A stretch of DNA of 64,000 nt from Verrucomicrobiota bacterium (GTDB taxonomy: Bacteria > Verrucomicrobiota > Verrucomicrobiia > Chthoniobacterales > UBA10450). The translations under genes were made by a program, and so were the position numbers. This document shows positions 17,766 to 26,695 of this stretch, in pieces. The stretch is from the NCBI GenBank assembly GCA_019244415.1, contig JAFASN010000018.1, positions 1 to 64,000 of the forward strand, read 5' to 3'. Position 1 is the stretch's first letter. Each line of letters opens with the position of its first letter. The notes under the pieces were generated by a model. The model did not search any database and was not told the DNA's origin. It saw only the letters and a program-made list of their open reading frames with translations.

Positions 17766-18455
17766 CTACATCACGTTCCAGCGCGGCTTACCGGTTTTGC
17801 GATCCGTTTCCCATAAGCGTTTGCCGCCGAGAAATGCGTTGCGATTATGGCCTGGATGTACTCCGGCGGGCAAGCGGCCCATGTTATGGACGTTGCCGCC
17901 GCCGAGTATGATGGCGTCCGCGATGAACGCGCGTTTCAGTTGCAGGATGGCGTAACGTACTTCACCGCGCCAGGCGCGTCGGCCGAGGCGTTCCAGGCCG
18001 GGTTTGCCGAGCCGCAGTTCTATGCGCTTGTGATCGCGGTAGGGAAGGTGGCCAAGTTCGAGCGATAAAACATTGTTTGACCAAACCAGGGCGGAGCCGA
18101 GCCCGGTACCAAGCCCAAGGAACAAAGTACGCCCGGCCACGTGGCTGCCGAGCGCCTGCATGGCGGCGTCATTGACGACGCGGACCGGCTTGTCCATGAC
18201 GCGCTCCAATTTGAACCCTTTCCATTCCTTCCGCAGGTGCGTGGGCGCGCTGATGATTTTCCCGTCCCGCACCGGCGCGGGAAAGCCTATCGACACCTTA
18301 TCGAACCGGAGATCGCGCACAGTGCGATGGAATTGCGCGACGAAATCGCGGGGCCGCATCTCCGGCCCGGAGTCAAACTGGAGCGAGCGCGCCGGGGACA
18401 TCATGATTTTGACATGAGAACCGCCGATATCGATGACCAGGACGCGGTCCTTCAT
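17766..18455 (-). CDS. ROK-family kinase, polyphosphate-glucokinase-like
   Basis: A 229-residue sugar kinase-type protein. The phosphate-binding loop is V-I-D-I-G-G-S-H-V-K (7-16). The catalytic Asp lies in V-V-N-D-A-A-M-Q-A-L-G, and a second phosphate motif in L-F-L-G-L-G-T-G-L-G-S-A-L. The ROK zinc-binding C-x-C motif is absent, as in polyphosphate/ATP glucokinases. It would phosphorylate glucose or a related sugar in the cytoplasm. The end (GGKRLWETDRKTGKPRWNVM) is unusual and may be lineage-specific. It follows the DUF4388 regulator by 18 bases and is probably co-transcribed. Confidence 0.85.
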   Translation of the reverse strand: MKDRVLVIDIGGSHVKIMMSPARSLQFDSGPEMRPRDFVAQFHRTVRDLRFDKVSIGFPAPVRDGKIISAPTHLRKEWKGFKLERVMDKPVRVVNDAAMQALGSHVAGRTLFLGLGTGLGSALVWSNNVLSLELGHLPYRDHKRIELRLGKPGLERLGRRAWRGEVRYAILQLKRAFIADAIILGGGNVHNMGRLPAGVHPGHNRNAFLGGKRLWETDRKTGKPRWNVM

Positions 18456-18473
18456 CCGAGCTGAAGTGAACGT

Positions 18474-20576
18474 TTACTCGCCGATGCCGATCGAGCGGCC
18501 GAAGCGTTTGAAAACGCCCGGGCGCTCCGTCTTCTCAACGGCCTGCGGCGGCCAGCACTCGACGATTTCGAGGGCGAGGAAACGGAAAAGCGTGAGCCGC
18601 GCGAATTTCAAGTCAAGCCGGAGATTGCGCGCGATCTGCGCGATGGAGCGGCTGCCGTTGAACTGTGAGGCGAACTGCGCTTCGGCCACGCTGAGCCGAA
18701 GCTTTTGCACCCGGTCAAACCCATCCCGTGTGTAGGCGGGAATGTAGCTGGGGTCGCACTCGATCTGGTCGGCTATTTCCGGGTATTGGATGAGGCGAAG
18801 CGTAGCCAATGCCCAATGATCAACATCTTCTTCGCCGGGAGTTTCGCGCGCGAAATCCGGAAGCGGATCAAGCGACTGAAATGCGACGCGGACACGCGGC
18901 GCGCACCACAATTGCGCGAAGAGTTTCTGCCCATAGTGCTGCACCAACTGCAAGGCCGGGTCGCGCAAAATGAGATCGTCGCGAAGGAGCGGCAGGAAAA
19001 GCGGCGCGCCCGTTCGCCGTTGCGCGTCGCGGGCCTGCTCGAGGCGCTCGGGATCGACGTTAACCAATGTGATGGGCGCCTCTCCGCAGTAGACGTCGGC
19101 ATCGCGCGTACTGACGAGTAGTATCTTGCCCTCACGGGCGTAAAGCTCCACGTCGCCTTTGCTCCATGAGCAACGCAGCACGCCGCTTAGTTTTTCGCGC
19201 GAGATGATGTGCAGAGCGCGGCCAAGTGGGAGAAAGCTGGTATCGCCGGCAAAGTACAACTCTGTACTATTTTCGCGATGCTCCGGGACAGCCGTAATGC
19301 CGCCGTGGCTCGGACTGTTTTTCTCGTCATCAACGGCGTTCTCATGCCAGAGAGGCTCGGGCGCGGTTTTCATTTCCGGTTCGCCTTCTGGCACGATCAC
19401 ATTCGCGACTTCCGTTGGGAACGCCGGCTCGGATGGGCGTTCGGCAAAATCGGCTGTTTCGTATCCCTCCGGTTTCGGCAGGTGCTGCTCGACTGCTTTG
19501 AGCAACATGTCGGAGGAAAACGGCTTGTTCAGAATGGCGAGAACGTTCGGATGTTGCGCCTGTGCGCTTGCCAGGTCCGCACCAAATCCCGACATGTAAA
19601 GTACGGGAATGCCGGCGGTGTCTTGGTCTTCGTGCAGCCGGCGGCTGACCTCATCTCCGCGCAAATCCGGCAGCAGATAATCGAGCAGGATCAGGTCCGC
19701 CCGCTGAGCACGAGCAGCTTCCAGCCCTTCTTCGGCCGTGGCCGCGACGGTGACATCGTAGTTCGCTTCACTGAGGATTTCCTGCACGAAGGTGAGGAGC
19801 ATGAGGCTGTCATCGATGACGAGAATGCGCTGGCGTTGTGAAGGCGCGAGCTTCTTGCGTTGGGCTCGGCGCTCGCTTGTCTCGTCCACTTTGCGCACCG
19901 CTTCCATGAGCAGGAACTGCCAGTCGGTATTGATAGTACGTGGCGGCGTGCCCGCGCCGGAAACCTCTGAGATTTTGCCCCCTTTCCAGCTGACGATTTC
20001 GTTGAATGCGTCCACGCCTTCCGAGCGGGGCGTGCTGGCGTGGCGCACCTGCCCATCCTCGAAATAGACGCGCGCCCGCTCGCCGGCCGGCCCGGTAAAC
20101 TCCAGGGCGGAAGTAGCGCCGCTCATGCATTTAAGCTGAATGATATCTGACAAATGCAAATCGCTCAGCGTGCCTTGGAAATTTTGTCCGCTCTCGTTTT
20201 CCGGGGCGTGCACGAGCGTCTGGACAAGGGTGATGAATTCCGCTTCCGGCAGCGGTTTCTCCAGAAAGTGAATGCCGCCAGTACCGGCGAGCTGTTGCCG
20301 TTGCGGCTCAAGATGAACGCCGCTGAGTACGATGGCGCGCGCGTTTGGCACGCTTGTGCGTAAATCCAGCAGGAAATCGTGGCCGAGATCCTTCGCGGCA
20401 TCGAGGTCGAGGACGAAGAGATCAGGCCGATCGCTTATCGTGATTCGGTGGGCATCGTCGATGTTGCGGGCGAGATCGACGACGGCGTCCGGTTCAGCCT
20501 GGTGCAAAGCGCTGAGGATGGTTGAGCCGAGAGCGTCATCCGGTTCAAGAACGAGAATGCGAACTGTATTTTTCAC
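18474..20576 (-). CDS. Response regulator with two receivers and two DUF4388 domains
   Basis: A 700-residue cytoplasmic protein from a GTG start at 20576. Order of parts: receiver 1 (about 1-125: L-E-P-D-D, F-V-L-D-L-D, V-L-S-G, E-K-P), a DUF4388/PatA-like domain (about 130-220, F-Q-G-T-L-S-D-L-H-L-S-D-I-I-Q-L), receiver 2 (about 250-365: V-I-D-D-S, L-L-D-Y-L-L-P-D, Y-M-S-G, N-K-P-F), an acidic Pro/Glu linker, and a second DUF4388-like region (about 430-690). Both receivers keep the phosphorylation pocket. Proteins of this type occur in gliding and surface-attached bacteria (PatA, myxobacterial regulators). No histidine kinase is adjacent and there is no DNA-binding domain, so output is probably by protein contact. 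Confidence 0.85.
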   Translation of the reverse strand: MKNTVRILVLEPDDALGSTILSALHQAEPDAVVDLARNIDDAHRITISDRPDLFVLDLDAAKDLGHDFLLDLRTSVPNARAIVLSGVHLEPQRQQLAGTGGIHFLEKPLPEAEFITLVQTLVHAPENESGQNFQGTLSDLHLSDIIQLKCMSGATSALEFTGPAGERARVYFEDGQVRHASTPRSEGVDAFNEIVSWKGGKISEVSGAGTPPRTINTDWQFLLMEAVRKVDETSERRAQRKKLAPSQRQRILVIDDSLMLLTFVQEILSEANYDVTVAATAEEGLEAARAQRADLILLDYLLPDLRGDEVSRRLHEDQDTAGIPVLYMSGFGADLASAQAQHPNVLAILNKPFSSDMLLKAVEQHLPKPEGYETADFAERPSEPAFPTEVANVIVPEGEPEMKTAPEPLWHENAVDDEKNSPSHGGITAVPEHRENSTELYFAGDTSFLPLGRALHIISREKLSGVLRCSWSKGDVELYAREGKILLVSTRDADVYCGEAPITLVNVDPERLEQARDAQRRTGAPLFLPLLRDDLILRDPALQLVQHYGQKLFAQLWCAPRVRVAFQSLDPLPDFARETPGEEDVDHWALATLRLIQYPEIADQIECDPSYIPAYTRDGFDRVQKLRLSVAEAQFASQFNGSRSIAQIARNLRLDLKFARLTLFRFLALEIVECWPPQAVEKTERPGVFKRFGRSIGIGE

Positions 20577-20731
20577 GCGGGTCGAGGGGCGTAGGCCGCG
20601 GGGCGGAGCCGCGGCGCTTGCCCTAACAAATGATGCTTCGCACCAAATGGAAAGCATTTTCTCCGCCGCAGCCTTTGGCTTTCACGCGGAGCGCTCGGCT
20701 TGCCTGAGTACGCCGGGCCGGAGCGACCGTC

Positions 20732-22240
20732 TTACGATTTCGATGTCTCAGTCTCAGCGTGCGAGGCGCGGTACTCCTCTGCCAGCTCACGCCGGCTGAT
20801 TTTGCCGCGCGCGTTCACCGGAATTTCTGCAAGGAAAAAGATGTGCCGCGGCGTTTGCCAGCTGCTCAGGCGCCTCCGGCAATGCGCCAGCAGCTCTGCC
20901 TCTGTGACACCGGTTGCGGTTACGACGCAGGCGGCGATCTCCTGGTTCCGCCGGGCTGATTCGCGCCCGAAAACCACGGCCTCGCGCACACCGCTACAGC
21001 GCAAAAGCTCCGCTTCAATCTCCGCCGGGTTCACCTTTTTGCCTGCGACATTAATGAGATCGGAGGCGCGCCCGACAATCCGATAGCCGCCGGCGGTTTT
21101 CTCCAGTAAATCGTCGGGAACGAAGATTCCGTGGCCGAGCCTTGATTCGTCCGGCTCGGGGAAATAGCCATCGCCCACGGCGGCGCTGCGCACGCGAATC
21201 TGCGCGCTGCCTGTACTCACCGGCTCAATCGTCACTCGCTCCATCGCCTGACCAACGAAGCCGGCGATCGGGCGCGGCCTGCGGGTGTAGCAAATGCCGC
21301 CGCATTCGCTCGAGCCGTAGAAGGAATGAATGGCACGGCCGAATTTTTTCTCGAAACGTTCTGCCAGTTCAGTGCTCAGCGGCGCGCCGGCTGAAATGCA
21401 CAGGCGCAAGTTCGGCAGCGGCGGCGCATCAGGCAATTCGCAGAGCGATTGATAAAAAACGGGCATGCCGGGGAAAACGCTCGCGCCGCTTTCGGTGAGA
21501 TTATCGAGGATTGCGCGCGGCATTCGATCGCTGCTTAAGGCCAGCGGTACTCCGCGGGCGAGGAGGGGCGTGAGCAGGTTACTGAAGCCATAAGAATGCG
21601 AGATAGGGATGACACCGAAATTGAGGTCCTGCGCGGTGATGCCCATGGTGTCACAAATGTTTTCGCAATCGCCGAGAAGCTGTTGGCTGCGGAATTTGAT
21701 CGCGCGCGGCGCGGCGGTTGTGCCGGAGGTGAGCTTGAGTACGGACGGCGCCTCTCCGCTCCAGTCATCCCGAGCGCAGCGAAGCGAAGCCGAGGAATCC
21801 CGCGGCGCTGCCTTCAACACAACATCTGCGGGACCGAGCGAGTTCGATGACGACGTGCAAAGGGCAACGGCGGCCACGCGACACGTTCTGAATACAATGT
21901 CGCGCTGCTCGGGCGAGATCGTTTGCTCGAGTGGAAGTACGACGATTCGTTGCCGCAAGCAGGCCAGAAAGAGTGCCGGCCAGTCCGGATGATTTCCGAG
22001 CTGAATGGCGAGAACTTCCCCCGCCGAGACGAACTCGAGTCCCGCGACGAACTCCGTCGCCCGCTGCTCGATTTGCGCAAACGTGAGCGTCACCTTTCCG
22101 TGCTGATCGAGGATCGCGGCGCGGTCACTGTTTTCCGTGAGCGTTTCTCGCCACGCGCGAAGCAACGCGTCGCCGCCCGGTTGCGCCGAACGCGCTTTGC
22201 AGTTAGCTTGCGCGCTCGTTTTAGACATGAAGGCGGACAT
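20732..22240 (-). CDS. AMP-forming acyl/aryl-CoA synthetase-like ligase
   Basis: A 502-residue ANL-superfamily adenylating enzyme. The P-loop [11 protein letters not shown] is near 168-178. The A5-type [10 protein letters not shown], the hinge region [20 protein letters not shown] and the catalytic Lys near the end ([11 protein letters not shown]) are present. It activates a carboxylic acid as acyl-AMP; the substrate is unknown and no carrier protein is adjacent. Residues 147-160, just before the P-loop, are encoded by a dispersed palindromic repeat. Starts at 22240 and 22228 are possible; the latter shares CATG with rpmE. Confidence 0.85.
   Translation of the reverse strand: MSAFMSKTSAQANCKARSAQPGGDALLRAWRETLTENSDRAAILDQHGKVTLTFAQIEQRATEFVAGLEFVSAGEVLAIQLGNHPDWPALFLACLRQRIVVLPLEQTISPEQRDIVFRTCRVAAVALCTSSSNSLGPADVVLKAAPRDSSASLRCARDDWSGEAPSVLKLTSGTTAAPRAIKFRSQQLLGDCENICDTMGITAQDLNFGVIPISHSYGFSNLLTPLLARGVPLALSSDRMPRAILDNLTESGASVFPGMPVFYQSLCELPDAPPLPNLRLCISAGAPLSTELAERFEKKFGRAIHSFYGSSECGGICYTRRPRPIAGFVGQAMERVTIEPVSTGSAQIRVRSAAVGDGYFPEPDESRLGHGIFVPDDLLEKTAGGYRIVGRASDLINVAGKKVNPAEIEAELLRCSGVREAVVFGRESARRNQEIAACVVTATGVTEAELLAHCRRRLSSWQTPRHIFFLAEIPVNARGKISRRELAEEYRASHAETETSKS
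21764..21800. repeat. Palindromic repeat element inside the ligase gene
   Basis: GTCATCCCGAGCGCAG at 21764-21779 followed by CGAAGCGAAGCCGAGGAATCC is the same half-element seen at 61946-62037 and, more distantly, at 17597 and 60088. Here it lies in frame in the ligase and encodes [14 protein letters not shown] (147-160). This falls in a surface stretch between two core strands, where a short insertion is likely to be tolerated. Confidence 0.7.
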
Positions 22241-22451
22241 TCATCCTGAGTACCACGAGACCGAGATGGTTTGCGCGTGCGGCGCGGTTTACCACACGCG
22301 CTCCACACGGCGTGATATTAAAATCGGCATCTGCGCCGCCTGTCATCCGTTTTTTACCGGCGAACAGAAATTCGTCGATACCGCCGGGCGCGTGGAAAAA
22401 TTCGCGCGCCGCTACGGCAGCACCAAGGCCGCGCGCGCAGGGAAAGCTTAG
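22227..22451 (+). CDS. rpmE: Ribosomal protein L31 (zinc-binding form)
   Basis: A 74-residue bL31 beginning [11 protein letters not shown]. The C+ form is recognised by C16-x-C18 and C36-x-x-C39, which bind zinc. The body [10 protein letters not shown]-x-x-R-Y-G is typical. It heads rpmE-prfA-prmC-murA, a gene order known from many bacteria. Its ATG overlaps a possible ATG of the divergent ligase in the tetranucleotide CATG (22226-22229), so no room is left for a conventional divergent promoter region. Confidence 0.97.
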   Translation: MKADIHPEYHETEMVCACGAVYHTRSTRRDIKIGICAACHPFFTGEQKFVDTAGRVEKFARRYGSTKAARAGKA

Positions 22452-22456
22452 GGCGT

Positions 22457-22510
22457 TGTAGAGGCGCGTGTTCTCACGCGCAGATGCGGCTGAGGACAGC
22501 CGCCGCTACA
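22457..22510. repeat. Two-hairpin palindromic repeat abutting the prfA start
   Basis: TGTAGAGG (22457-22464) and CCGCTACA (22503-22510) are near-perfect inverted ends. Between them lie GGCGCGTG/CACGCGC and GCGGCT/AGCCGC stem-loops. The element occupies the rpmE-prfA gap and its last base is one base before the prfA ATG, so it overlies the place of the ribosome binding site. Architecture is REP/BIME-like. Confidence 0.7.
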
Positions 22511-22511
22511 G

Positions 22512-23591
22512 ATGGACCTCGATCATCTTATCCAGCGCAAACGCGAACGGTTTGAGCAACTCGAGGCCGAGATCCGCGATCCGGCACTGTTCAGTAACAG
22601 AAAACGCGCGGGCGAAATCATGCGCGAGCATGCCAGCACGAAGGCGCTCCTTGGCACGTGGACTGAGCTGACGGGCGCGCGCACGCAACTGGCGAATAAT
22701 CGCGAGCTGGCGAGTTCGCCCGACGACGAGCTTGCGCAAATGGCGCGGGAGGAAATTCCTCAACTCGAACAGCGCGCGGCCGACCTCGAGCGGGATGTGC
22801 AGATCGCGCTTCTGCCGGCTGATGAAAACGAGGAACGCGACGCCATCATCGAGATTCGCGCCGGAACCGGCGGGAGCGAAGCAGCCATTTTTGCGGCTGA
22901 TCTATACAGAATGTACAACCGCTACGCCGAAGCGGCCGGGCTTAAAATCGAAGATATGGAATCCAGTCCGTCTGAGCTCGGCGGGTTGAAGGAAGTGATC
23001 TTCAAAGTCAGCGGCGAATCGGTTTTCCGGAAACTCCGCTATGAAAGTGGCGTGCATCGCGTTCAGCGGGTGCCGGCGACTGAAGCACAGGGCCGCATTC
23101 ACACGAGTACCGCCACCGTGGCAGTGTTGCCCGAAGCTGAGGATGTGGACTTTGAACTTAAACCCGAAGAGCTGCGCATCGAAGTTTCGCGAGCAGGCGG
23201 CCCCGGCGGCCAGGGCGTGAACACGACCGATTCGGCCGTACAAGTACTGCACATCCCGACCGGCACAATCGTGCGTTGCCAGGATGGGCGCAGCCAGATC
23301 AAAAACAAAGAGCGCGCTCTCTCGATCTTGCGATCACGCCTGCTCGAGCGCAAACAGCAGGAAGAAGCGGCGAAATATTCGGCGCAACGCCGTGGCCAGA
23401 TCGGCACCGGCGGACGCGAAGAAAAGATTCGCACCTACAACTTCCCGCAGAACCGCGTCACTGATCACCGTGTCGGCGTGACTTTGTACAACCTCGACCG
23501 CTTCATGGAAGGCGATCTCGAGCAGATGATCAGCGCGCTGCAAGCGGCAGATTTAGCCGAGCGCCTGAAGGAAAGTACAAGCGCTGGGTGA
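22512..23591 (+). CDS. prfA: Peptide chain release factor 1
   Basis: A 359-residue RF1 that reads UAA/UAG and triggers peptide release. The stop-codon reading tripeptide P-A-T is in R-V-Q-R-V-P-A-T-E and the peptidyl-transferase GGQ motif in G-G-P-G-G-Q-G-V-N. Length and coiled N-terminal domain are normal. It is followed by prmC, which methylates the GGQ glutamine, the usual functional pairing. No Shine-Dalgarno is visible because a palindromic repeat ends one base before the ATG. Confidence 0.98.
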   Translation: MDLDHLIQRKRERFEQLEAEIRDPALFSNRKRAGEIMREHASTKALLGTWTELTGARTQLANNRELASSPDDELAQMAREEIPQLEQRAADLERDVQIALLPADENEERDAIIEIRAGTGGSEAAIFAADLYRMYNRYAEAAGLKIEDMESSPSELGGLKEVIFKVSGESVFRKLRYESGVHRVQRVPATEAQGRIHTSTATVAVLPEAEDVDFELKPEELRIEVSRAGGPGGQGVNTTDSAVQVLHIPTGTIVRCQDGRSQIKNKERALSILRSRLLERKQQEEAAKYSAQRRGQIGTGGREEKIRTYNFPQNRVTDHRVGVTLYNLDRFMEGDLEQMISALQAADLAERLKESTSAG

Positions 23592-23687
23592 TTAGCCGCT
23601 GAGTGCGGATGTTGCTAACCCGCTACTACTCGACGCCAGAACGGCTTAGGATGACAACGCGAGAATGACTGCCGAAATTCGTCGCGG

Positions 23688-24521
23688 ATGACCGTACTTC
23701 AGGTGGTGCAAGCGACGACGGCGTACTTGGAAAAACGAGGAATCGGAAGCGCGCGGCTGAACGCGGAGCACCTCATCGCACATGCGTTGAGCAAGAAGCG
23801 GCTCGATGTTTACCTCGAGTTCGAGCGCGAGTTGAATGAGGCAGAGCTTGCGCCGTTGCGGGAGTTAGTACGGCGGCGCGGTCAGTGCGAGCCGTTGCAG
23901 CATCTCCTCGGCACTGTCGAATTTTGCGGCGCTATCTTTCAATGCGACAAACGCGCGCTGATTCCGCGGCCCGAGACGGAGCAGCTGGTGGACCTGGTTA
24001 TCGCAAGAATGGAGAATCAAACACCAAGAATACTCGACGTCGGTACTGGTTCCGGCGTGATCGCGCTGGCACTGGCGCGCAGAGTCCAAGCGGCCGAAAT
24101 CGTGGCAACGGACGTTTCCGAAGAAGCGCTCGCGCTCGCGCGCGAAAACGCGGTGCGACTCGCCGTAGAAAACGTGCAGTTCGCGGCAGGTGACCTGCTA
24201 GGCGAAGTCACTGGCACGTTTGACGTGATCGTGGCAAACCTCCCTTATATTTCCCGCAAGGATCGCGACCAGCTCGCGCCTGAGGTCTTGCGCGACCCCG
24301 AAATCGCGCTTTTTGGCGGCGAGCGCGGCGACGAGGTTTTGCATCGGCTCATCGAAACAGCGCCGCCCCATTTGCGCCCAGGCGGGCTGCTCGCGCTCGA
24401 GATTGGGCTCGGGCAGGAAGGGGCATTGACCGCGTTAATGCAGGAGAAAAAGTATCGCGACATCCAAACGAAAAACGATTACACAGGTGTGACCCGGTTC
24501 CTTTTCGCGCGTTATGGATAA
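23688..24521 (+). CDS. prmC: Release factor glutamine methyltransferase
   Basis: A 277-residue PrmC/HemK that methylates the GGQ glutamine of release factors with SAM. The N-terminal helical domain is followed by the SAM motif L-D-V-G-T-G-S-G-V-I-A-L. The substrate-glutamine motif, usually N-P-P-Y, reads N-L-P-Y-I here; the Asn and Tyr are kept. The 96-base gap to prfA is the largest in this cluster. The last eight bases overlap murA, so translation of the two is probably coupled. Confidence 0.95.
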   Translation: MTVLQVVQATTAYLEKRGIGSARLNAEHLIAHALSKKRLDVYLEFERELNEAELAPLRELVRRRGQCEPLQHLLGTVEFCGAIFQCDKRALIPRPETEQLVDLVIARMENQTPRILDVGTGSGVIALALARRVQAAEIVATDVSEEALALARENAVRLAVENVQFAAGDLLGEVTGTFDVIVANLPYISRKDRDQLAPEVLRDPEIALFGGERGDEVLHRLIETAPPHLRPGGLLALEIGLGQEGALTALMQEKKYRDIQTKNDYTGVTRFLFARYG

Positions 24522-25776
24522 GATTCTGGTGCACGGCGGTCATGCACTCGCCGGTTCCGTAAAGATCAGCGGGTCGAAGAACTCGGCGCTGCCAATCCTC
24601 GCCGCGAGTTTGCTTGCGCGTGAACCGTGCATTCTGCACCGCGTCCCTGATCTGAGCGACACGAATTACATGCTCCAAATCCTGCGGCATCTCGGCGCCG
24701 AAGTGGAACGGGCCAGCGGCACCGTCAGCGTGACAGCAGAGAAAGTGGAGTCGGTCGCGCCGTACGATGTTGTCCGCAAAATGCGAGCGTCAGTCTGTGT
24801 ACTCGGCCCGCTGCTCGGGCGCTGCAAAGAAGCGACAGTCTCGCTGCCCGGCGGCTGCGTCATCGGCGATCGGCCGATTGATTTGCACCTGAAAGGATTC
24901 GAAGCGCTTGGAGCTGCGGTGCGTGTCGAAGGCGGCAACGTAAAAGTGTTCGCCCCGAAACTCACCGGCGCGGTGATTAACCTGCGGGGAAAATTTGGCC
25001 CTACTGTTCTCGGTACTGATAACGTGATGATGGCCGCCGTACTCGCAGATGGTACTACGGTCATCGAAGGCGCCGCCCAGGAACCGGAGGTCTGCGATCT
25101 GGCGGATTTCCTCAACAAAATGGGCGCGCAAATCGAAGGCGCCGGCACGCGCCGTATCATCATCGAGGGTGTGAAGGAACTCCACGGCGCCGAGCACGAC
25201 ATCATTCCCGATCGCATCGAAGCCGGTACTTTCCTCGTCGCAGGTGCGATTGGCGGGAAAGGGGTGACGGTGAAACGCGTCGAGCCGAAACATCTCACCG
25301 CGATCACGACCACGCTGAGCGATTGCGGATTCAATATCGAGGCGAAGGACAGCTCGATCAGCGTTTCGCCCAATGGCGCGCGCAAACCGCTCGAGATCGT
25401 GACGGAGCCGTATCCCGGGTTTCCCACCGACATGCAGGCGCAAATGTGCGCGCTGCTCTCCACGACCGACGGCATCAGCGTGATCACCGAGAATATTTTT
25501 CCGCAGCGTTACATGCACGTGGCGGAGCTGAAGCGGATGGGCGCCCACGTGCAGCTGGAAGGCCACACCGCGGTTATCCAGGGCGTGCAACGGCTCACGG
25601 GCGCGCCCGTAATGGCGAGCGATCTTCGCGCCTCCGCCGCCCTCGTACTCGCCGGGCTCACCGCTGAGGGAATCACTGAGGTCAGCCGCGTTTACCACAT
25701 CGACCGCGGCTACGAGCATTTGGACGAAAAATTGAGCGAACTGGGTGCACACATCGAGCGGGTGAAAGGGGAATAG
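24514..25776 (+). CDS. murA: UDP-N-acetylglucosamine 1-carboxyvinyltransferase
   Basis: A 420-residue MurA, which adds enolpyruvate from PEP to UDP-GlcNAc in the first committed step of peptidoglycan synthesis. The substrate-binding K-N in [10 protein letters not shown] and the catalytic loop [10 protein letters not shown] keep the active-site cysteine, so the enzyme should be fosfomycin-sensitive. Length is typical. It is coupled to prmC by an eight-base overlap. Confidence 0.98.
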   Translation: MDKILVHGGHALAGSVKISGSKNSALPILAASLLAREPCILHRVPDLSDTNYMLQILRHLGAEVERASGTVSVTAEKVESVAPYDVVRKMRASVCVLGPLLGRCKEATVSLPGGCVIGDRPIDLHLKGFEALGAAVRVEGGNVKVFAPKLTGAVINLRGKFGPTVLGTDNVMMAAVLADGTTVIEGAAQEPEVCDLADFLNKMGAQIEGAGTRRIIIEGVKELHGAEHDIIPDRIEAGTFLVAGAIGGKGVTVKRVEPKHLTAITTTLSDCGFNIEAKDSSISVSPNGARKPLEIVTEPYPGFPTDMQAQMCALLSTTDGISVITENIFPQRYMHVAELKRMGAHVQLEGHTAVIQGVQRLTGAPVMASDLRASAALVLAGLTAEGITEVSRVYHIDRGYEHLDEKLSELGAHIERVKGE

Positions 25777-25786
25777 CGCCTTGGGA

Positions 25787-26335
25787 ATGGCGAATGCGGT
25801 TTCACCATCGCCTGTTCGCGCCATCGCCCGGCGAGTCTTTATTGCGTTCCTCCTTACCTTCGTTACCGCGCGCATTCTCGTCATCCTCATCATGACGCGG
25901 CGGATTCCAAACATGTTCCTCCACGCGCGCGGGACGCACGTCCACCACCTGAACTACGGCATTTTTATTCTTTCCGCTGTCGGTGCGCTGCTCGTCTTCA
26001 TCGTCCAGCCTTCAGATGCGCTCCGGCAGTTTTGTGCGCTGCTTTACGGTTTCGGCATGGCGCTGACCTTTGATGAGTTCGGCATGTGGCTGCACCTCGG
26101 CGGTAGCTATTGGCAGCGCGGCAGCTTCGATGCCGTGGTTGTGATTCTGAGCGTCTTCGGCTGTCTTGCTTTCATGCCGCGCCTGACGCGGATGCGCGCG
26201 CATCACTGGGCGCTCGGCGCGCTCACGGTGATTGGCGTCGCGGTGTTTTACCTTCTTCTGTTCAGCTCCGCGAAAACGATCGGCAACCGCTACGGTCCCT
26301 GGCTGGAAGACATCGAGGCGGCCGGCCCGCAGTAA
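25787..26335 (+). CDS. Conserved integral membrane protein of unknown function
   Basis: A 182-residue protein with about five hydrophobic helices (roughly 14-33, 52-72, 79-97, 111-130, 140-160). A conserved-looking loop H-A-R-G-T-H-V-H-H-L-N-Y-G between helices 1 and 2, and F-D-E-F-G-M-W-L before helix 4, bring several His, Asp and Glu residues near the membrane face. This could be a metal or lipid-headgroup site; no family with known function was recognised. An upstream TTG at 25781 would add two residues; the ATG is preferred. It follows murA by ten bases. Confidence 0.75.
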   Translation: MANAVSPSPVRAIARRVFIAFLLTFVTARILVILIMTRRIPNMFLHARGTHVHHLNYGIFILSAVGALLVFIVQPSDALRQFCALLYGFGMALTFDEFGMWLHLGGSYWQRGSFDAVVVILSVFGCLAFMPRLTRMRAHHWALGALTVIGVAVFYLLLFSSAKTIGNRYGPWLEDIEAAGPQ

Positions 26336-26461
26336 ACCGGTATCGCAGTTCCATTTTCGGGACGGCGGTTTCCCAACGACGGAATAACTGTGCGACAGAG
26401 CCTGTTGGGGCGTGAATTGTAAGTACCACGCTCTAAGTACGTTCTGCACTGCAACACCCGG

Positions 26462-26477
26462 TGGCACGCCCCTTGCA
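26462..26477 (+). promoter_or_regulatory. Sigma-54 (-24/-12) promoter
   Basis: TGGCACG-CCCC-TTGCA matches the sigma-54 consensus TGGCACG-N4-TTGCW at every position, with GG and GC in the required spacing. Transcription would begin near 26488, only about six bases before the ATG at 26494, so the leader is almost absent. The upstream 126-base gap (26336-26461) has room for an activator site. Downstream come a small membrane protein and three permeases in one orientation. Confidence 0.75.
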
Positions 26478-26493
26478 TAAGCGCGCTGTCGTT

Positions 26494-26685
26494 ATGAAAA
26501 CCCACACCACCTACGAGATGCTCGTGCAGTCTGAAGATAAAAGCCGCACCGTGATTGAGACGCTGATTTACGCCGCTTTCATCGTGAGCGCGGTCGTTTC
26601 CATCGGGCTGAGCGCGGCACAACCAGTCGTCGTTCCGGAGAAGCTGGCCAGCCACAACGTCTGCACCCAGACCAAGGCGTGCTGA
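26494..26685 (+). CDS. 63-residue single-span membrane protein
   Basis: A short protein with a charged N-terminus (about 1-20), one transmembrane helix (about 22-44, [21 protein letters not shown]) and a short tail with two cysteines near the end (N-V-C-T-Q-T-K-A-C). No known family was recognised. It lies 16 bases after the sigma-54 promoter and ten bases before the first of three permeases, so it is probably translated first from that transcript. A role as permease partner or stability factor is inference. In-frame codons upstream to 26461 overlap the promoter and were not used. Confidence 0.65.
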   Translation: MKTHTTYEMLVQSEDKSRTVIETLIYAAFIVSAVVSIGLSAAQPVVVPEKLASHNVCTQTKAC

Positions 26686-26695
26686 GTTAAGCGCC

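Noticed and set aside
22112-22226. Longer frame ahead of L31
   Set aside because: It runs antisense to the ligase gene and adds residues absent from all L31 proteins; [11 protein letters not shown] is the family start.
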